Positions 12,218 to 14,846 of a stretch of DNA of 14,846 nt are shown one piece after another. The position numbers and the translations under genes were made by a program. Origin of the DNA: Anaerolineales bacterium (GTDB taxonomy: Bacteria; Chloroflexota; Anaerolineae; Anaerolineales; Villigracilaceae); NCBI GenBank assembly GCA_025938055.1, contig JAICQC010000068.1:1-14846 (forward strand), read 5' to 3'. The first letter of the stretch is position 1. Each line of letters starts with the position of its first letter. The notes under the pieces are model-generated. The model did not search any database and was not told where the DNA came from. It saw nothing but the letters and a program-made list of their open reading frames with translations.

Positions 12218-14846
12218 TTCTTTCTGCACAAGCACAACCGCCTCTTCCAGGGTCATCTCTGTGCCTGTATCATAGGCATCTGAAAAGGCAGCCTCGCCCA
12301 TTTTGATCAGACAGGCATCGATGGTTTTATCCACATCCACCTGCTCGAGGAGCGGGCGCGGGTCATTGACCTTCGCGCGCGTCCTGTCTGCCATCCCGAT
12401 CAGCCGCGCGGCGAGCTGAGAGCTGCCAGTTTCGGCGTAGAGCGCTGCCATTCCCTCCAGCGCGAAGACCGTGCCGATGGTGTATCCATCCGTTTGAAAG
12501 CCCCGGGCGGTTTCGATAAAAATATCCTGTGCCTCCTCGAGTTTGTCTGCACGCAAGGCGGCATATCCCAGCCGGACACGCACCCACAGGTACGACATCT
12601 TATTCCCTGTTTCCCTGCTGGCAACCAGTGCCTCTTCCAGAAGAGCATATGCCTGCTCCGCCTCGCCCTGCGTGAGAGCAATGACGCTTTTGGCGATCCT
12701 GGCATTCTCCCAGATATTTGCACTCTTGTTCGATTGCCATAAAAGCATTGCCTCATCGAGGTAAGTTTCTCCCAGCTCCATATCTCCATCCAGCACCAGA
12801 AACTGCCCGAGTGCACTCAGAAGATTTGCCAGCGACGTCTGATCCCCCACGCTGCGGTACAGACCCAGCGCCTTTTCCCAATAGTTCATGGAGCGCCGGA
12901 AATCACGACGGTCCCAGCCCAGGAAATAGTAGGCATTGGCTTTTCTCCATGGATCGTTCAGGGATTCAGCCAGCTTGAGGGATTGCTGGAGCAACTCGTT
13001 CGCCGCGTCCAGGTCATCCTGAAACTGTTTTATGTTTCCCAGCGACATAAGGGTATCTGCCTCGCCTTCTCTGCTGCCTATCCTGCGGAACAACGTCAGG
13101 CTTTCCTCAGTCACAGCCCGCGCCTTGCCAAACTGTTGAAGCCATGTCAAAAGCCATCCATACGTATGCAATGCCTGTGCTCTGGCAGACGGAAACTTCT
13201 CTGACTCTGGATTGCTCAGGAACCGTTCCAGCCAATGAATGCTTTCATGAAGGTTGAAACTTTCCCAGTATCGCCTCAAACTGCCTACTATGCACAGCCC
13301 TGCTTCCAGATCGGTTTTATCAGCCCAGTGAAGAGCGGCGCGTATGTTGTCGCGCTCGTCGTCCAGACATTCCCGCCAATTGACCAGTTCAGCGCTCTTT
13401 AACCCCAGTTCTGCCTGCTCGGATAAGCTCACGAAGTAGCCCAGGTGCCGCGTGCGGATTCTTGCATCCTCACCAGAGGCCATAAGCTTTTCATGCACGT
13501 ATTCACGCACCATTTCGTGGAAACGATAACGCGTCCCGCGCCCTGTGCGCTGGTCCACAACAATGAGTGATTTCTTCACGAGCGCGCTGGATAACTCCAG
13601 CACGTCACCATCACAGACTGCGGTGGCTGCGTCCAGCGTCCAGCCTCCTGCAAAGACCGAGAGCTGGCGCAGAAAGGTTTGTTCTGCAGCGCCGAGCAAT
13701 CCCCAGCTCCAGTCCATCGAGGCTCGCAGGGTTTGGTGGCGCGGCAGAATGGTTCGGATGTCGCTTGTCAGCAGCGCCATGGATTCCTGTAATTGATCGA
13801 AGATCTCGGTCACCTGCAGGATATTCACGCGCGCGGCAGCCAGTTCGATCGCCAATGGTATCCCGTCCACCTTGCGGCAGATGTCGACCACGCTCTGGAT
13901 GTTTTCTTTTGTCAATTGAAAGGACGTCAGCGCCAGAGCTGCTCGATCGGCAAACAATCGAACGGATTCGAATTCAGTCAGCCGCCCCACAGAATCAATT
14001 CCCGGCTCAGGCAGAGGCAGGGAGGGCATGATGTAGATCGCCTCTCCGGCTACGCCCAACGCCTCGCGGCTGGTAGCAACGACTTTGAGGTTCGGGCAGG
14101 CGGTAAGCAATGCTGTGATCAATTGTGCGCAGGCACTCAGTAAGTGCTCGCAATTGTCGAAGACAAGCAGTGCACTTTTTGTGCGAAGCACATCGGTTAA
14201 CTTCTCAAGGAGAGGACGATCGGCGTCCTCCCGGATGTCAAGCACAGCAGCCACCGTTTGTGCGGTCAGCCCGGGGTCGTGAAGGGAATCCAGCGCGATA
14301 AACCAGACTCCGTTGGGGAAGTCCTGCAGCAGGTTCCGTCCCACCTGCAGAGACAGACTGGTCTTGCCGATGCCGCCCGCTCCGACCAGCGTGACAAGAC
14401 GTTTCTTCGCGACAAGGTCGGCGATCTCGCTCTTTTCCCTTTCGCGTCCGATGAAGGTGGAAAGCTGGTGCGGCAGGTTATGACGGGGAACGATGACTTC
14501 TGTTCGTCTTTCCACAGGGACAGGTTTCACATCCCCTTTGCGGATTTTCTTATAAAGCTCACGCGTCTCGGGCTGCGGATCGATGTTTAGCTCTTTGCGC
14601 AGAATCTGTTCGCAGGTCTGGTATTGTTTCAACGCCGCGCTGTGCTGACCAGCCTGAATATAGACCTGCATCAATTGGCGGTGTGAAGATTCATTCAGCG
14701 GGTCGAGGGCAACCAGCCGCCGGGCATGTGGAATTGCCAGTTCTGCCTGGCCAGTGGCGCAAAGATCCTCGGAAAGCAATGTCAAAGCCCCCGCAAGCTG
14801 GTGACGAAGCTCTTCGGATTTGGCAAAAGCCCACTCGTTAAAGGCA
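12113..14846 (-). CDS. BTAD / NB-ARC ATPase / TPR transcriptional regulator (AfsR/SARP-like), partial: N-terminus off the right edge
   Basis: The minus frame is open to the right edge, giving 910 residues in the window; the true start and any winged-helix DNA-binding domain lie outside. Numbered from the first full codon, residues about 1-105 are a bacterial transcriptional activation domain (ALDPLNESSHRQLMQ, then AALKQYQTCEQILRKELNID). The NB-ARC/STAND ATPase follows: FIGRERE, P-loop GAGGIGKT (155-162), Walker B LLVFDNCEH with Asp230, ATSR (257-260) and the later PLAIELAAARV segment. A winged-helix-like region and a long TPR array fill most of the rest, up to about residue 860. The protein should be a signal-gated regulator that acts when ATP-bound. 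The last 34 residues, encoded opposite the small membrane gene, are basic and resemble no domain, as if the frame ran past an older stop. The TGA stop is at 12113-12115. Confidence 0.9.
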   Translation of the reverse strand, partial: AFNEWAFAKSEELRHQLAGALTLLSEDLCATGQAELAIPHARRLVALDPLNESSHRQLMQVYIQAGQHSAALKQYQTCEQILRKELNIDPQPETRELYKKIRKGDVKPVPVERRTEVIVPRHNLPHQLSTFIGREREKSEIADLVAKKRLVTLVGAGGIGKTSLSLQVGRNLLQDFPNGVWFIALDSLHDPGLTAQTVAAVLDIREDADRPLLEKLTDVLRTKSALLVFDNCEHLLSACAQLITALLTACPNLKVVATSREALGVAGEAIYIMPSLPLPEPGIDSVGRLTEFESVRLFADRAALALTSFQLTKENIQSVVDICRKVDGIPLAIELAAARVNILQVTEIFDQLQESMALLTSDIRTILPRHQTLRASMDWSWGLLGAAEQTFLRQLSVFAGGWTLDAATAVCDGDVLELSSALVKKSLIVVDQRTGRGTRYRFHEMVREYVHEKLMASGEDARIRTRHLGYFVSLSEQAELGLKSAELVNWRECLDDERDNIRAALHWADKTDLEAGLCIVGSLRRYWESFNLHESIHWLERFLSNPESEKFPSARAQALHTYGWLLTWLQQFGKARAVTEESLTLFRRIGSREGEADTLMSLGNIKQFQDDLDAANELLQQSLKLAESLNDPWRKANAYYFLGWDRRDFRRSMNYWEKALGLYRSVGDQTSLANLLSALGQFLVLDGDMELGETYLDEAMLLWQSNKSANIWENARIAKSVIALTQGEAEQAYALLEEALVASRETGNKMSYLWVRVRLGYAALRADKLEEAQDIFIETARGFQTDGYTIGTVFALEGMAALYAETGSSQLAARLIGMADRTRAKVNDPRPLLEQVDVDKTIDACLIKMGEAAFSDAYDTGTEMTLEEAVVLVQKELVPFLVPRPHRKTDRAKRQPGYRSAPRKKIQKEG

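Noticed and set aside
14783..14785. TTG as the start of the BTAD/NB-ARC regulator
   Set aside because: The frame continues to the window edge with residues fitting the BTAD domain, so the true start is outside.

Overview
The window looks like chromosomal DNA from a Chloroflexota bacterium, most likely Anaerolineae. This rests on moderate GC, lipoproteins with Thr/Glu/Pro-rich linkers after the lipobox Cys, a very long two-propeller sensor kinase, and a BTAD/NB-ARC/TPR regulator. The assignment is inference from style, not from a marker gene. No tRNA, rRNA, insertion sequence, phage gene or CRISPR array was seen.

Layout. From 1 to 3489 on the minus strand runs the N-terminal 1163 codons of a sensor histidine kinase: lipoprotein-like signal, 14 propeller blades, Y_Y_Y domain, membrane helix, GAF and a HisKA_3 H-box. 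Its ATPase domain lies beyond the left edge. A 435-base divergent intergenic region (3490-3924) follows. It is unusually rich in inverted repeats and holds what reads as an antiterminator/terminator pair just upstream of the next gene. From 3925 to 11863 on the plus strand is a complete oligopeptide-type ABC importer: a large binding lipoprotein, two permeases and two ATPases. A DinB-fold gene sits between the two ATPase genes. A 65-residue two-helix membrane protein follows at 12020-12217. It converges on, and overlaps by 105 bases, a minus-strand BTAD/NB-ARC/TPR regulator (12113 to beyond the right edge).

How the genes fit together. The binding protein would capture a substrate outside the membrane, the two permeases form the channel, and the two OppD/OppF-type ATPases drive import. 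Tight spacing (3 bases and a 4-base ATGA overlap for permease-permease-ATPase) supports one operon. Hairpins lie at the looser junctions, before the first permease, the DinB gene and the small membrane gene. The substrate cannot be read from sequence. The divergent kinase could be the cognate sensor, but nothing here proves it.

Most notable is the binding protein. Its family-5 motifs are in the wrong order: the C-terminal-half motifs come first, then the N-terminal-half motifs, then an extra beta-rich domain. It reads as a circular permutation of the oligopeptide/dipeptide-binding fold. The partner DppC-type permease has about 170 extra residues outside the membrane between helix 1 and the usual GTD motif. 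Together these suggest an architecturally divergent branch of the peptide-type importers.
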